From Planobispora longispora (GTDB taxonomy: Bacteria > Actinomycetota > Actinomycetes > Streptosporangiales > Streptosporangiaceae), in NCBI RefSeq assembly GCF_016863135.1, contig NZ_BOOH01000038.1, positions 16,469 to 80,468 of the forward strand: a DNA stretch of 64,000 nucleotides. The letters run 5' to 3'. The translations under genes were made by a program, and so were the position numbers. Below the pieces are notes generated by a model, which made no database searches, was not told the origin of the DNA, and saw only the letters and a list, made by a program, of their open reading frames with translations. This document shows, piece by piece, positions 1-9,352 of this stretch. Position 1 is the first letter of the stretch. The number at the start of each line of letters is the position of its first letter.

Positions 1-16
1 CGATCATACCCTACGC

Positions 17-94
17 GGAACAGTCGGTCCGTTTAGATTTGGAACAGTCGGTCCGCTTCTGGTGCCGCCCCTAAACGGACCAACAATTCCGTTT
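17..94. promoter_or_regulatory. Cluster of three operator-like sites upstream of MFS operon
   Basis: A 15-bp word (GGAACAGTCGGTCCG) occurs at 17-31 and again at 41-55. A third, inverted version begins AAACGGACC at 73 and ends TTCCGTTT at 94, giving a local dyad AAACGGA-8-TCCGTTT (73-79/88-94). All three fit the pattern AAACGGACC-N5-TTCC on one strand or the other. The position 25-100 bp before the exporter start suggests binding sites for a repressor, probably TetR or MarR type and encoded left of the window. The regulator is inferred, not seen. Confidence 0.6.
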
Positions 95-119
95 TTTGTC
101 GTTGTCGGGAGCCTTTCCT

Positions 120-1604
120 ATGCCGCCCAAGCCAGCAGATCACAGCGCCCAGCCAGCCATCCGGCGCAAGTGGCTTGCGCTGGTCTTCATCGTGACCGCG
201 CAGCTGATGGTGGTGCTGGACGGCACGATCGTGAACATCGCGCTGCCCGCGGCCCAGGCCGATCTGGGGTTCGGTGATCACGACCGTCAGTGGGCCGTGA
301 CCGCGTACGCGCTGGCGTTCGGCAGCCTGCTGCTGATCGGTGGCCGGGTTGCTGACCTGTTCGGTCAGAAGCGGGCCTTCCTGATCGGCCTGGTCGGGTT
401 CGCAGGCGCCTCCGTGCTGGGTGGGCTTGCTTCCTCGCTCGGGCTACTGATCGCCGCGCGGGCCGGGCAGGGCGTGTTCGGTGCGTTGTTGGCGCCGGCT
501 GCGCTCTCACTCATCTCCATCACGTTCACCGACGCCAAGGAGCGCGCGAAGGCGTTCGGTGTGTTCAGCGCCGTGGCGGCCTCGGGTGGCGCCCTCGGCC
601 TGCTCTTCGGAGGCGTGCTGACCGAGTACCTGTCGTGGAACTGGTGCATGTTCGTCAACGTCGCCTTCGCTGCCATCGCCTTCGCCGGTGCCGCCGTGCT
701 CGTGCCGAATGAGGCACCGACCGCGCGGCCCCGCCTGGACGTGCTCGGAGCCGTCACGGTCACGGTCGGGTTGGTGGCCCTCGCCTACGGGGTCGCCCGG
801 GTCGAGACCGCGGGCTGGACCGACGCCCTCACGGTGGGATCGCTGCTGGTCGGCGTGGTGCTGGTGGCGCTGTTCGTGCTGGTGCAGAGGCGTACGTCTC
901 ACCCGCTGCTGCCGCTGCACATCTTGCTGCACCGTGACCGCGGCGGATCGTTGCTGGTGCTGACCCTGATCAACTTCGGTCTCTTCGGTCTGTTCCCCTT
1001 CCTGACCTACTACCTGCAGGTCACGCTGGGCTTCTCGGCCCTCCAGACCGGGTTCGCGTTCCTGCCGTTGCCGCTGGGGATCATCATCGGGGCGAATCTG
1101 CTCACCGGGCTCCTGCGCCCCCGGGTCGGCCCCCGACTGATGGCGGTCAGCGGCACCGTGATCGCTGCCGGCGGCCTGCTGATCCTGCAGACCCTCGCCG
1201 TGGACTCCGCGTACGCCGCCGTGGTGCTCCCCGCGCCGGCCGTGATCGGTCTCGGCGTCGGCCTGGTGTACCCGGCCGCGCTCTCGACCGGCACCCTCGG
1301 TGTCGCCACCGAGGACGCCGGCGCCGCCTCGGCCGCAGTCAACATGGCCCAGCAGGTCGGCGGCTCGATCGGGACCGCCGTGCTCAGCAGCATCTACGGC
1401 AGCGCGGTCGCCGGCTATCTCAGCGACCACGCGGGCACCGACGACCTCGCCAACGAGGCGGCCGTGAACGGCTACCACCTCACCTTCGCCGTCGCCGCCA
1501 TCGTTCTACTCGGCGCCGCCCTCATCAGCGCACTGCTGGTGCGAAACGCCGGCGACCCGACCGGGGCAGCCGACGAGGCACCGGCTCCCGTCGCGGTCCA
1601 CTGA
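120..1604 (+). CDS. MFS drug/metabolite exporter, DHA2 (14-TM) family
   Basis: A 494-residue integral membrane transporter of the EmrB/QacA (DHA2) class, which exports small hydrophobic molecules using the proton gradient. The start at 120 is chosen because GGGAG lies about 8 nt upstream; an in-frame TTG at 96 is less likely. Visible motifs are the DHA2 start of helix 1 (VVLDGTIVNIALP) and motif A after helix 2 (GGRVADLFGQKRAF). It is followed after 58 bp by an NmrA-like gene, so the two probably form one unit under the sites at 17-94. The substrate cannot be told from sequence. Confidence 0.9.
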   Translation: MPPKPADHSAQPAIRRKWLALVFIVTAQLMVVLDGTIVNIALPAAQADLGFGDHDRQWAVTAYALAFGSLLLIGGRVADLFGQKRAFLIGLVGFAGASVLGGLASSLGLLIAARAGQGVFGALLAPAALSLISITFTDAKERAKAFGVFSAVAASGGALGLLFGGVLTEYLSWNWCMFVNVAFAAIAFAGAAVLVPNEAPTARPRLDVLGAVTVTVGLVALAYGVARVETAGWTDALTVGSLLVGVVLVALFVLVQRRTSHPLLPLHILLHRDRGGSLLVLTLINFGLFGLFPFLTYYLQVTLGFSALQTGFAFLPLPLGIIIGANLLTGLLRPRVGPRLMAVSGTVIAAGGLLILQTLAVDSAYAAVVLPAPAVIGLGVGLVYPAALSTGTLGVATEDAGAASAAVNMAQQVGGSIGTAVLSSIYGSAVAGYLSDHAGTDDLANEAAVNGYHLTFAVAAIVLLGAALISALLVRNAGDPTGAADEAPAPVAVH

Positions 1605-1662
1605 CCATTCACCTTTCCACGACACACTCACGCTCACGCCACCACCGAAAGGCAGAACTCTC

Positions 1663-2514
1663 ATGACCATCGCCATCACCGGAGCCTCCGGCCAGCTCGG
1701 ACGCCTCACTATCGACGAGCTCCTCACGGCCGGCACGCCCGCCGACCAGATCGTCGCCATCGTCCGCAACCCCGCCAAGGTGACCGACCTCGCCGAGCGA
1801 GGCGTCGTCGTACGCCAGGCCGACTACAACGAACCGGCCGCCTGGCCGACGGCACTGCAGGGGGTGGATCAGCTCCTGCTGATTTCCATCTCGGGGCCGG
1901 GGGCGAGCACGGCGCACCGGAACGTGACCGACGCAGCCGTGCAGGTGCAGGTCGGTCGCATCGCGTACACCTCGATCGTGAACGCCGACTGGAGCTCGCA
2001 TCCGCTCGCACCCGAGCACTGGAAGACCGAGCAGCTCGTCGCCGCGAGCGGGATCCCGTACGTGATCTTCCGCAACGCCTGGTACCACGAGGTCTACACC
2101 TACCGGCTCCCCGACTACCTCACCAACGGCGAAGTCGTCAGCGCGACCGGCGAAGGCCGAATCTCCGGCGCAGCCCGGGCCGACTTCGCCGCCGCCACTG
2201 CCGCCGTACTCCTCTCCGAGGACACCGAGTCCAAGACCTACGAGTTTGGCGGCAACCCGTCGTTCACCCTTGCCGAGCTCGCGCACGAGATCTCCGCTGT
2301 CACCGGCAAGACGATCAAGCACCGCGATGTCACCGCCGAGGAGCTCACTGCGGAGCTCGAGGCAGCCGGGGTCCACCCCATGCTGATCGAGTTCGGCGCC
2401 GCCGGTGACATCTCCATCAGCAAGGGCGAGATGGAGACCGACTCCGACGCGCTCGTCCGCCTGATCGGTCGTGCCCCGATCACGCTGGCCGAAACGATCC
2501 GCCAAGCGCTCTGA
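1663..2514 (+). CDS. NmrA-like NAD(P)-binding oxidoreductase (atypical SDR)
   Basis: A 283-residue cytosolic protein with the N-terminal Rossmann motif GASGQLGRL, typical of NmrA/QOR2-type atypical short-chain dehydrogenases that reduce quinones or sense NADP redox state. AAAGG lies about 12 nt before the ATG. A YxxxK motif is not obvious, which fits the NmrA-like group. It lies between the exporter and a ketopantoate-reductase-like gene, all on the same strand with short gaps, suggesting a redox or detoxification operon. The exact substrate is unknown. Confidence 0.85.
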   Translation: MTIAITGASGQLGRLTIDELLTAGTPADQIVAIVRNPAKVTDLAERGVVVRQADYNEPAAWPTALQGVDQLLLISISGPGASTAHRNVTDAAVQVQVGRIAYTSIVNADWSSHPLAPEHWKTEQLVAASGIPYVIFRNAWYHEVYTYRLPDYLTNGEVVSATGEGRISGAARADFAAATAAVLLSEDTESKTYEFGGNPSFTLAELAHEISAVTGKTIKHRDVTAEELTAELEAAGVHPMLIEFGAAGDISISKGEMETDSDALVRLIGRAPITLAETIRQAL

Positions 2515-2572
2515 CCCGGACGCCGATCGCGCACGCAACCCGACCTTCTCACCTCACAGAAAGCAACGATCA

Positions 2573-3568
2573 ATGACTGACAGCACCGCCCCTGCGATTG
2601 GCATCGTGGGCGCCGGTTCCGTCGGAGTCAACACCGCTTACGACCTCACCCGTGCAGGCGCGAAGGTGACCTTCCTCGTCCGACCACACCGACAGGAACA
2701 GCTCTGCCGCCCGCAGGCGATGTTCTCCTACGAGACCAACACCCTCGACCGCTTCTCCGGCTACGACGTCATCACCGACCCGACCGAGCTGGCGGGCCAG
2801 AAGTTCGACTTCCTCATCGTCACCCTCGACGCTGCTTCCCTTCACGCCGAGGCAGGCCTGAGGCTGGTGAAGGAGATCGGCCGCGCTTTCTGCGGCACGA
2901 ACACCGGCGTCATCCTCGCCGCCATCGGTATCGGGGTCCGTCCGTGGTTCATCCGGGAGTCCGGCCTTCCCGAGGAGCAGGTCGTCATGGGCAACACCGG
3001 CGCTCTGATCCACGAGGTCGCCGCAGCGAACCTGCCCATCGACCCCTCCGTCGACGCCGAGCTGCTCAGTCAGGCGGACTACGCGTTCAAGCACCTCGGC
3101 CCGGCCGGGTTCTTCATCGATGACAGCGCCCCGAAGCTCGCGGACGCGTTCGCCGCCGTGTACTCCGGCGGCGGTATTCGTGCCGCGGCAATCGGAGCCG
3201 AGTCCGAGACGGCGATCGGTGTCGCCGTTCTCGCACCAATCCTCGCGTGGGGACTTCTCGACTACCAGTCCCTCGATGAGTTGGACGCGTCGAATGATGA
3301 GTGGCAGCTCGGCGTGAACAGCATGCGCGAGATCCAGCAGCTCAGCGTGTTCGGACCCACCGGTCAGGCAGCCGCAGAGCAGACCACCCCAGAAGGGGTG
3401 CTCCAGATGTTCCGGCAGATGACGCAGCTCTCCAAGCCGCTCGACTTCGCCGCGTTCAACGCCTACCACCACGGCGGCAAGGTGAACCAGCAGGACCTCG
3501 ACTTCCTCGACGATGCCCGCAGGCGTGCCGACGCCGAAGGAAGGACGTGCCGGCGCTGCGCGAGCTGA
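2573..3568 (+). CDS. Ketopantoate reductase-like (ApbA/PanE) protein, C-terminus frameshifted
   Basis: An NAD(P)-dependent reductase of the ApbA/PanE fold: GAGSVGVNTAYDL is the dinucleotide-binding motif at residues 11-23, and the C-terminal helical domain runs to about residue 325. The ATG at 2573 follows an AGAAAG-type site. The last residues (TCRRCAS) are not family-like. One frame over, the DNA reads KDVPALRELINRLRDAG, the usual end of this family, so a one-base indel near 3538-3543 has cut the tail. Being in an exporter operon, it is more likely a paralogous reductase than the pantothenate enzyme. Confidence 0.8.
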   Translation: MTDSTAPAIGIVGAGSVGVNTAYDLTRAGAKVTFLVRPHRQEQLCRPQAMFSYETNTLDRFSGYDVITDPTELAGQKFDFLIVTLDAASLHAEAGLRLVKEIGRAFCGTNTGVILAAIGIGVRPWFIRESGLPEEQVVMGNTGALIHEVAAANLPIDPSVDAELLSQADYAFKHLGPAGFFIDDSAPKLADAFAAVYSGGGIRAAAIGAESETAIGVAVLAPILAWGLLDYQSLDELDASNDEWQLGVNSMREIQQLSVFGPTGQAAAEQTTPEGVLQMFRQMTQLSKPLDFAAFNAYHHGGKVNQQDLDFLDDARRRADAEGRTCRRCAS

Positions 3569-3686
3569 TCAACCGCCTCCGCGATGCGGGGGCTGAGCAG
3601 CAGTGGAACGGTCAGTGGCGTCAGCGAGGCGTCGGGACGCGGCTTACCGCCTCTCGCTGTTCCGATCCGGGTGCCTGCCAGGTGGC

Positions 3687-3907
3687 CTATGAATCCTTGG
3701 CGTCGGCGAGGGTCTTGCGGACGATGTCGCGGCGCCGGTCCTCCGACAGGGCCAGGGCCAGGTACAGGATCAGGGAGCGCTCGGTGTGCTCGCCGGCCGC
3801 GATGCCCTCCAGTACCTTGACCGCGATGCCGTGATCGTCGGGCCGGCGAACTCCACATACTCCTCAGCGTGCAGTTCCCAGTCCGTCAGGAACACCGTTA
3901 CACCCAC
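3687..3907 (-). pseudogene. Remnant of a small unknown protein, one frameshift
   Basis: Read from a GTG at 3907 the frame gives TDWELHAEEYVEFAGP. A one-base shift then joins to DHGIAVKVLEGIAAGEHT and LILYLALALSEDRRR, ending at a stop at 3687. The two pieces together look like one roughly 73-residue acidic protein of coding character; I do not recognise the family. A single missing base near 3835 explains the break. It converges on the end of the ketopantoate-reductase-like gene. Confidence 0.4.
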
Positions 3908-4377
3908 GGACCCGGCACCCCCTGAAGCTTCACCCCGGCCCCGACCGTCGGCACATCCCAGTCAGCAACCCGCCACATCCGGCATACCGGCAGTGATACG
4001 CAACCGTCATGAATTGCCCGCAGGAGGTAAGAGGAATGTGTCCCCGCTGAACACCTGCCTGAGGGCGCGCGAAACCGGCCGACCAACGGGCCTGGAGCTG
4101 ATCTCGCCCTCAGAACGCCGTCCGTACCGGGTTCTGCGACTCCTTACCGAACCGAAGAGGAGATCCCGTGCCCCGTCCAGTGACGGCGAAGGGCAGGTGC
4201 CTACTGACAACAACCGGGCGCATGATCACTGACAACAACCGGGCGCGCAACACCGGAAGTAGGCTGCCAGCGCGGCCGCCATATCCGGATGCACCCTGCC
4301 AACCTGGCGGCTTTCGCGCTCCCGGCACCGGGCTGTTATCTACTGGCGCCCCGCGCTCCCACCGCAGGAGGTCGTTC
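3908..4377. other. Gene-free stretch with a tandem 18-bp repeat
   Basis: No convincing gene. The word CTGACAACAACCGGGCGC is present at 4204-4221 and again at 4229-4246. A related string (TGATCATTGACCGGGCGCGC) occurs at 56497-56516, which suggests remnants of one mobile or repeated sequence. Confidence 0.4.
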
Positions 4378-4839
4378 GTGGTCCAGCTCCACCTTTGTTC
4401 CGGCATCGGCCCCGGTGACCCGGACGTTCCCGTCGTGGCACTCGTCGTTGACCGCGACGGCCTACCCGGCGAGCGCGCCCTGGACCGGCTGGGCATGTAC
4501 TGCCATGAGTGGGAGGGCGGGTTGTACCTGCCGCAAACCGACGGCTGGGCCGAGCGTGTCCTTGAGGGCACCCGCCTGGTGGTCGACGTCGCGGTGTACC
4601 CGATTGGACTGCACAAGGTCGGTGTGGGGGTCGCGGCGTTCCCCAGCCGCTCGGCCATCGACCCGGACGCGCTCCTGGTGCTGCGTGCCGAGGCTGTGGT
4701 GGACCGGCGGGTGTACGCACAAGCGGCTCCCGAGACCCTGGTGTTCACCGCGGACCCGGGCCACACGCCCGATGACGCGATCACCTCCGGACTATGGCCG
4801 ATGGTGCTCGCGCCCCCACCCACCGAAACGGCAAACTAA
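4378..4839 (+). CDS. Hypothetical protein
   Basis: A 153-residue soluble protein starting at GTG 4378 behind a strong CAGGAGG (4365-4371, 6 nt spacing). The sequence has no signal peptide or membrane segment and includes HEWEGGLYLPQTDGWAERV. I do not recognise the family. It stands alone, flanked by degraded DNA on both sides, with codon use like its neighbours. The good ribosome site and sustained third-position GC support a real gene. Confidence 0.6.
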   Translation: MVQLHLCSGIGPGDPDVPVVALVVDRDGLPGERALDRLGMYCHEWEGGLYLPQTDGWAERVLEGTRLVVDVAVYPIGLHKVGVGVAAFPSRSAIDPDALLVLRAEAVVDRRVYAQAAPETLVFTADPGHTPDDAITSGLWPMVLAPPPTETAN

Positions 4840-5514
4840 GCCCGAACAAGATCCTGCCGTCGTGCCTGTTCCACCCTGCCGATCCCCAGCTCGTTGTACT
4901 CATCACTGACAGCCTTCGTCCGGAACGGACACCGAGCCTCGCTACCGACGTCGGGAGGTCGAGCACCTCCACCCACTGGCGAACGTCCGTCGGGATGACC
5001 GGATCGGGCTTGGCGCGCCGCACGACGATGGTGTTCTCGGTGACGATTTCGCGGACCGTCTCGCGCACCGGCTCGGTGCGCAGTGCGCCGGCGGCGATGT
5101 CGCGTTGCAGCCGGGCCTCGGCGCTGTCTTCGCCGCGCTGGCCGAGTTCATCCGCAAGCTCATCGTCGCCGGCACCCGCGAGGGCCTGGCCGCAGCCCGG
5201 GCACGCTCTACAACCACATCCCGGACCTGCGCGAGCTGCGCGCTACCCGAGTAGCGGCGTTGGAAGCAGGCGATCGGTGATCCGCGCCCAGTACCGGGCC
5301 AGGGTGGGACGCGCTCAGCGCGGTGCCCTGCCGAGGGGGTAGGTCGCTCGGGTGGCGGTCGGCCTGTCGTTGAGGACACCGCCGTCGAGTGCAGGCTAGC
5401 CAAGAACCGCCACCGCAACCTGGCCACTCTTGGTCAGTACGGACGCCTCGGCGACGATGCCGCCGCTTGCATCACCGCCGAAAACGATCCGTTCTCCCGT
5501 CTCCGCGCACTGAA
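4840..5514. other. Degraded region with gene remnants
   Basis: No intact gene. The minus strand holds a frame of coding character from about 5165 to 4945 (RETVREIVTENTIVVRRAKP and following). The plus strand near 5193-5280 reads GTLYNHIPDLRELRATR, reminiscent of the small helical proteins found beside tyrosine recombinases. Neither has a proper start. I read this as the scar of a lost mobile element or operon, without a firm family name. Confidence 0.3.
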
Positions 5515-6837
5515 TCACTGCAGATCAGCGCGCAGGAGGGTATGCAACTCGGCGGTTTGGAGGATGTGGGCCCGTGAAGCCGACCCGGACATAGGCGACG
5601 GTGCCGCCCCTGGCGGGAACATCGGCGATGACCTTGGCAGGAGGAGCGGGGTCGCCAGGAGAAGGAGACCGGCGATCGCGATCGCGGTGCGAGGACTGGT
5701 GAGGTGGGCCAGCAGGCCCCATGCGCCGGTCATGGCCGCGATGGTGGTCTTACTGGTGATCGACCAGGCGGTCAGCGTGCGGACGATGCGGTCCGGCGGG
5801 AGCTGTTGGAGCCGGTAAGTGGCGAATACCGGGTTGAACACGCTCATGCAGGTGATCAGTCCGAACTCGACGGCGATGACGAGGAAGAGCCCCGTGGGGC
5901 CGGGCCCGACGAAGGCCAATCCGAGTGGCCAGCACGCGCGCAGCGTCCCGGCGGTGAGCATGACCGTGTGCTGTCCCAACCGTGCCAGGAGCGGGCGGGC
6001 CAGTCGCGAGCCGATGAGGCCGCCGATGCAGGGGACGCCGAAGGCGAGGCCGTATTGCCAGGGTGCGAACCCGAGCTCGCCGAGCATGAGGACGGCGAGC
6101 AACGGCGAGGCCGCCATGATCAGGCCGTTGACCAGGACGGTGTTGAAGAACAACGGGCGCAGCGCCGGACTGGCCAGGATGTGGCGCCACCCCTCCAGCA
6201 GGCCGCCGGCCCCGGGCCGGGCCGGTGCGGCGGCTCGCGTGGGATGTGGCCCCCGCCCGCCGATGGCGCCGATCCCCGCGGCCGACAGCAGGAAGCTGAC
6301 CGCGTTGGCCGCCACGCTCGCCACCGGGCCCACCAGCCCGATTGCGGCGGTACCGAGCGGCGGCCCGAGCGCGGTGGCGGTCCAGGTCGTGGCCTCGAAT
6401 CGCCCGTTGGCGACGAGCAGGTCCTCGGAGCGGACGAGCGCCTTCAGGCATGCCCCGCTCGCAGCGGTGAAGGCGATGTCGGCCGCGCCGACGACCACCG
6501 CCACGACCAGGAGCTGGGCGAAGCTCAGCCAGCCGAGCAGGTAGGTGGCGGGAACGCTCATCAGCGCCGCGAACCGCACCAGGTCCATCGCGATCATCAC
6601 CGGCCGTTTGCGCCGGAACTCCACCCACGGCCCGAGCGGTACCGCGACCACCGCACCGACCGCGAGCCCCGCGGCGGCCAGCACCGACACTTCGGCGGGC
6701 CCCGCGTCCAGAGCGAGAATCGCGACCAGGGCGAACGCGTCGAACGCGAGCCATGTACCGAACGCGCTGACCGCGTACGCGGCCCACAACCACCCGAACC
6801 GCCGCCCCAGCGACCTTCCCAACGCGCACCCCGCCAT
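5515..6837 (-). CDS. MFS transporter, MFS_3/EntS-like
   Basis: A 440-residue, roughly 12-helix transporter. Motif-A-like residues (GPWVEFRRKRPVMI) lie between helices 2 and 3, and the general pattern (VSVLAAAGLAVGAVVAVPLG) matches the MFS_3 group that includes enterobactin and macrolide exporters. The ATG at 6837 is chosen because family proteins start just before the first helix; upstream in-frame codons to 6903 overlap the regulatory dyad region. The gene is divergent from a wrecked LysR-type regulator, so it was probably that regulator's target and may now be uncontrolled. The C-terminal about 30 residues are poorly family-like. Confidence 0.8.
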   Translation of the reverse strand: MAGCALGRSLGRRFGWLWAAYAVSAFGTWLAFDAFALVAILALDAGPAEVSVLAAAGLAVGAVVAVPLGPWVEFRRKRPVMIAMDLVRFAALMSVPATYLLGWLSFAQLLVVAVVVGAADIAFTAASGACLKALVRSEDLLVANGRFEATTWTATALGPPLGTAAIGLVGPVASVAANAVSFLLSAAGIGAIGGRGPHPTRAAAPARPGAGGLLEGWRHILASPALRPLFFNTVLVNGLIMAASPLLAVLMLGELGFAPWQYGLAFGVPCIGGLIGSRLARPLLARLGQHTVMLTAGTLRACWPLGLAFVGPGPTGLFLVIAVEFGLITCMSVFNPVFATYRLQQLPPDRIVRTLTAWSITSKTTIAAMTGAWGLLAHLTSPRTAIAIAGLLLLATPLLLPRSSPMFPPGAAPSPMSGSASRAHILQTAELHTLLRADLQ

Positions 6838-6919
6838 CTCCGGTGAACAACCGTCAGTTGACCCGGGAAAGCAAAACCTGCAGATGGTAGGCAGGTCAAA
6901 CAACCGGATACATCGCAGT

Positions 6920-6938
6920 GCACAACTATGAGTTGTGC
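6920..6938. promoter_or_regulatory. Perfect dyad GCACAACT-ATG-AGTTGTGC, LysR-type operator
   Basis: An 8-bp perfect inverted repeat with a 3-bp spacer lies between the divergent MFS gene and the LysR remnant, 16 bp before the latter's GTG. Such dyads (T-N11-A type) are the usual regulator-binding site in LysR divergons. It is intact although the regulator gene is broken. Confidence 0.65.
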
Positions 6939-6954
6939 TCTAAGGTCGGCTGTT

Positions 6955-7130
6955 GTGGATCTCGATGCTGTGCGCACGTTCGTCGCCGTCGCAGAGGCCG
7001 GGCAGTTCCAGGAGGCCGTCCGCCGCGCGTCGACGTGATCAGCTCGCGCGTCGCGCCCTCGGGCCTGATGCGCGACTTCCACCGCGCGCACCCGGAGATC
7101 GAGCTCGACGGTGACGTCAGCACGTGTCAA
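6955..7130 (+). pseudogene. LysR-family regulator, internally deleted
   Basis: The GTG at 6955 opens a clear LysR start, DLDAVRTFVAVAEAGQFQEA. The frame ends at 7038. In another frame the DNA immediately continues with RVDVISSRVAPSGLMRDFH and HPEIELD, which is the first beta-strand region of the LysR effector-binding domain. The helix-turn-helix remainder and the linker (about 65 residues) are missing, as is everything after about 7130. The deletion cannot be a sequencing error. The intact protein would have controlled the divergent MFS exporter. Confidence 0.75.
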
Positions 7131-7282
7131 GCATTCATCGGCGAGGCCTGCCCGTCGGGTCATCGACGAGGCATGCCTGAAAGACCCACCAGCCGGAGTT
7201 GAGCCGGCGGACCTCGCTGCTCCCCAAAGCCAGTGCCCTGTACCCCGGGCCCTCACCGCTGCCCGCCCCTTCCGGCCAATAG

Positions 7283-7819
7283 CTACCGCGCCGGGACGCG
7301 ACCTTCAGGCGCATGGATGGGCGCGATCCGGAACACGGGATAAAGGGCGGCGATCGCCGCGAACTCTTCCAGCGGGCCATCGGGAGCGACCGGCAGGTGC
7401 GGCCGAGCCCCAGGCGCCAAGGCGAGATAGCGGCGCAGGATCGAGGCACGTGCACCAGTCTCGACCTCCTGGAGCATGACCGGTCGGCGCCGCCCACGGC
7501 GCAGAACCGCCCGGCCGCCGGCGGCGCGGACGTTACGGACCCAGTTGGCGTCCTTGCCGAGCATCGATACCAGGTACTCCTGACCCTCGTAGTCGGCCAC
7601 CACCACCGGCACCGTGATCACCCTGCCGCTGGAGCGACCGCGCACCTCAAGGGTGACCGCCCGACGGAGGGAGAGCAGCCCACGTGAGAACAGCACGACA
7701 TCCAGCCGATTCATCGCCCACGCCAGCTGGCCGGGCCGACCGCTGCGGTACATCCACCGTTTCAGCGCATACAGCCAGCCGATGAGGAGCGTTTTCCGCT
7801 GACTCGATCTATCCGTCAT
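7283..7819 (-). CDS. Nitroreductase/deazaflavin-dependent (DUF385) oxidoreductase
   Basis: A 178-residue protein of the DUF385/Ddn split-barrel family, whose members bind coenzyme F420 or lipid and reduce quinones or nitro compounds. The central block (VTLEVRGRSSGRVITVPVVV and YLVSMLGKDANWVRNVRAA) is typical of the family. ATG 7819 is preceded by GGAGGG at 4-nt spacing. The C-terminal HLPVAPDGPLEEFAAIAALY is also family-like. It is the third such domain on the minus strand here, with 8843-9334 and 26054-27142. Confidence 0.85.
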   Translation of the reverse strand: MTDRSSQRKTLLIGWLYALKRWMYRSGRPGQLAWAMNRLDVVLFSRGLLSLRRAVTLEVRGRSSGRVITVPVVVADYEGQEYLVSMLGKDANWVRNVRAAGGRAVLRRGRRRPVMLQEVETGARASILRRYLALAPGARPHLPVAPDGPLEEFAAIAALYPVFRIAPIHAPEGRVPAR

Positions 7820-8071
7820 CACACCCTCCGCAGGGGATCGGCCGTTGCTGAGGCTTCCCTGTCGTAAGACCTTGTGATCACCCCGCTCATCGTGTTTTCC
7901 GGATGCCGGCTTCACGACTGAATCGAGGCCGAGCTGAACACGCCCGCCGCGGCCTTGCCCTGTCATGGGTCGGCAACGTCGTATATCAAGTAGGAAATGG
8001 TCAGCTTGAGCTGCGCTTTCTCCGTCGTTGTTGTCTTTTGACTGGGCGTGTTTGGTTACATAGATCGATGG

Positions 8072-8087
8072 CTTTACGTTGTAGATT
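8072..8087. repeat. AT-island motif CTTTACNTTGTAGATT, copy 1
   Basis: Exact match to a 16-bp word also found at 13827 and 22635, each in a short AT-rich island in otherwise GC-rich DNA. This copy overlaps the stop codon of the dienelactone hydrolase gene. CTTTAC and GTAGA can pair around a short loop. Function unknown. Confidence 0.7.
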
Positions 8088-8820
8088 AATAACGTCGGGG
8101 TTGTTTGAGGTGGCGGTCGAAGAAGGTGATGATGCGACGGCGAGCCTCGCGCGTCGACGGCTCGTGGTAACGAGTGCCCGAGACTTTCGACAGCAACACC
8201 AGCAGGAGGGTCATATCGGCCGGGTCATGGTCGTTCATGAACCCGTGCCCCGCCTCCGGATAGACCTTCACATCATGGTCCACGCCCAGATCGGTGAGGA
8301 TGCGCTCCAGCCGGACCGCCGCTGAGCGGCCCATCGGCGAGCGGTCCCGGCCGCCGAAACTACCCACGATCGGGCAGGCCCCGCGCAAGATGCGCTCGGC
8401 CTCCTCAGGACAGCCGCCGTAGTTCACACTCGACGCCGCGAACCCGTGCCCCGGCGCCAGCAGCAACGCGTACCCGCCGCCCATGCAGAAACCGATCACA
8501 CCGATCCGCCCGGTGCAGTCGTCCCGTCCGGCCAGCCAGGCGCGCGCGGCGTCGATGTCGTCGAAGGTCCGACCCCGTCGGGCTCCGAGATCCCGCATGA
8601 TGGTGCGCAGGCACGACAGCCTGCTCCCCCAGTAGTACAGGTCCGGTGCCGGCGCCAGATACCCCTCCCCCGCCAGCCAATCGGCCTGGTGGCGCAGGTC
8701 ACGGCTCATCCCGGTGAAGTCGTGGATCACCACCACCCCGGGCCACGGCCCCGCACCGGACGGTACGGCCACATAAGCGGGCATCTGCCCATACGGCGTA
8801 CAGATCGTCACCTCGGTCAT
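8086..8820 (-). CDS. Dienelactone hydrolase family protein
   Basis: A 244-residue alpha/beta hydrolase. The catalytic triad is visible: Cys in GFCMGGG, Asp in GGRDRSP and His in EAGHGFM. Family members open dienelactone rings or act as carboxylesterases. The start at 8820 gives 6-nt spacing from GGGAG; ATG 8823 is the alternative. It follows the DUF385 gene by 22 bp and that follows a USP gene by 18 bp, so the three form an operon behind the DosR-like box at 10293. The last codons run into an AT-rich island, so the natural 3' end may have been altered. Confidence 0.88.
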   Translation of the reverse strand: MTEVTICTPYGQMPAYVAVPSGAGPWPGVVVIHDFTGMSRDLRHQADWLAGEGYLAPAPDLYYWGSRLSCLRTIMRDLGARRGRTFDDIDAARAWLAGRDDCTGRIGVIGFCMGGGYALLLAPGHGFAASSVNYGGCPEEAERILRGACPIVGSFGGRDRSPMGRSAAVRLERILTDLGVDHDVKVYPEAGHGFMNDHDPADMTLLLVLLSKVSGTRYHEPSTREARRRIITFFDRHLKQPRRY

Positions 8821-8842
8821 CATGTTCTCCCGGTGGCCGGCC

Positions 8843-9334
8843 TCACGACGTCTTCTCAGGGGTGAGGCGGATCAGCGCAGGCCTGCGGCCCAGCCGCCTG
8901 GCATACCGGGCGTAGTCGGGAGCGATGCCCAGCACGCGTGGCCAGAAGGCGTCCGCCTCGCGAGCCGACAGCTCCCGCGCCTGCACCTGACAGGTCCGGC
9001 CGGACACCTCCACCCGCGCGTGCGGAGTGGCCGTGAGATTGAAGTACCACCCGGGAGGCGCGGCAAGCCCGCTGTTGGCCGCCACGACGATCAGGTCGTC
9101 GCCGTCCGGGAAGAACTGCAGCGGCACCGTACGCTCCCGGCCCGTCCTGCGGCCCCGGGTGGTGAGGATCAGGGCCTGCCCGCGCCGCAGACGGGCGGCT
9201 CGGCCCCGGGTCAGGCGCAGCAGCCATACCCCGAAACCGACGGAGCGAGTGTCCACCTCGTGCTCGATACGCATCCTGAGCCGCTCCCCCGACGAAAGCG
9301 GCCGGGCCTCATCGGCCGTGACGGGTTTCATCAT
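8843..9334 (-). CDS. DUF385 deazaflavin-dependent nitroreductase-type protein
   Basis: A 163-residue protein of the DUF385 family. Signature pieces are [37 protein letters not shown] and [10 protein letters not shown], matching the F420/menaquinone-linked nitroreductase-like enzymes of actinobacteria. ATG 9334 is preferred because GGAGGGG lies 4-6 nt upstream; an upstream TTG at 9352 exists. Middle gene of the USP-DUF385-hydrolase operon. Comparable genes (Rv2004c/Rv3131 context) belong to the mycobacterial DosR regulon, which supports a redox-stress role by inference. Confidence 0.87.
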   Translation of the reverse strand: MMKPVTADEARPLSSGERLRMRIEHEVDTRSVGFGVWLLRLTRGRAARLRRGQALILTTRGRRTGRERTVPLQFFPDGDDLIVVAANSGLAAPPGWYFNLTATPHARVEVSGRTCQVQARELSAREADAFWPRVLGIAPDYARYARRLGRRPALIRLTPEKTS

Positions 9335-9352
9335 GGCCCCTCCCATCGACAA

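Noticed and set aside
507..1478. Long minus-strand frame opposite the first MFS gene (and similar ones opposite 1663, 2573 and 5515)
   Set aside because: Composition is that of antisense shadows (GGDHGR-type strings); real transporter or oxidoreductase motifs are on the other strand.
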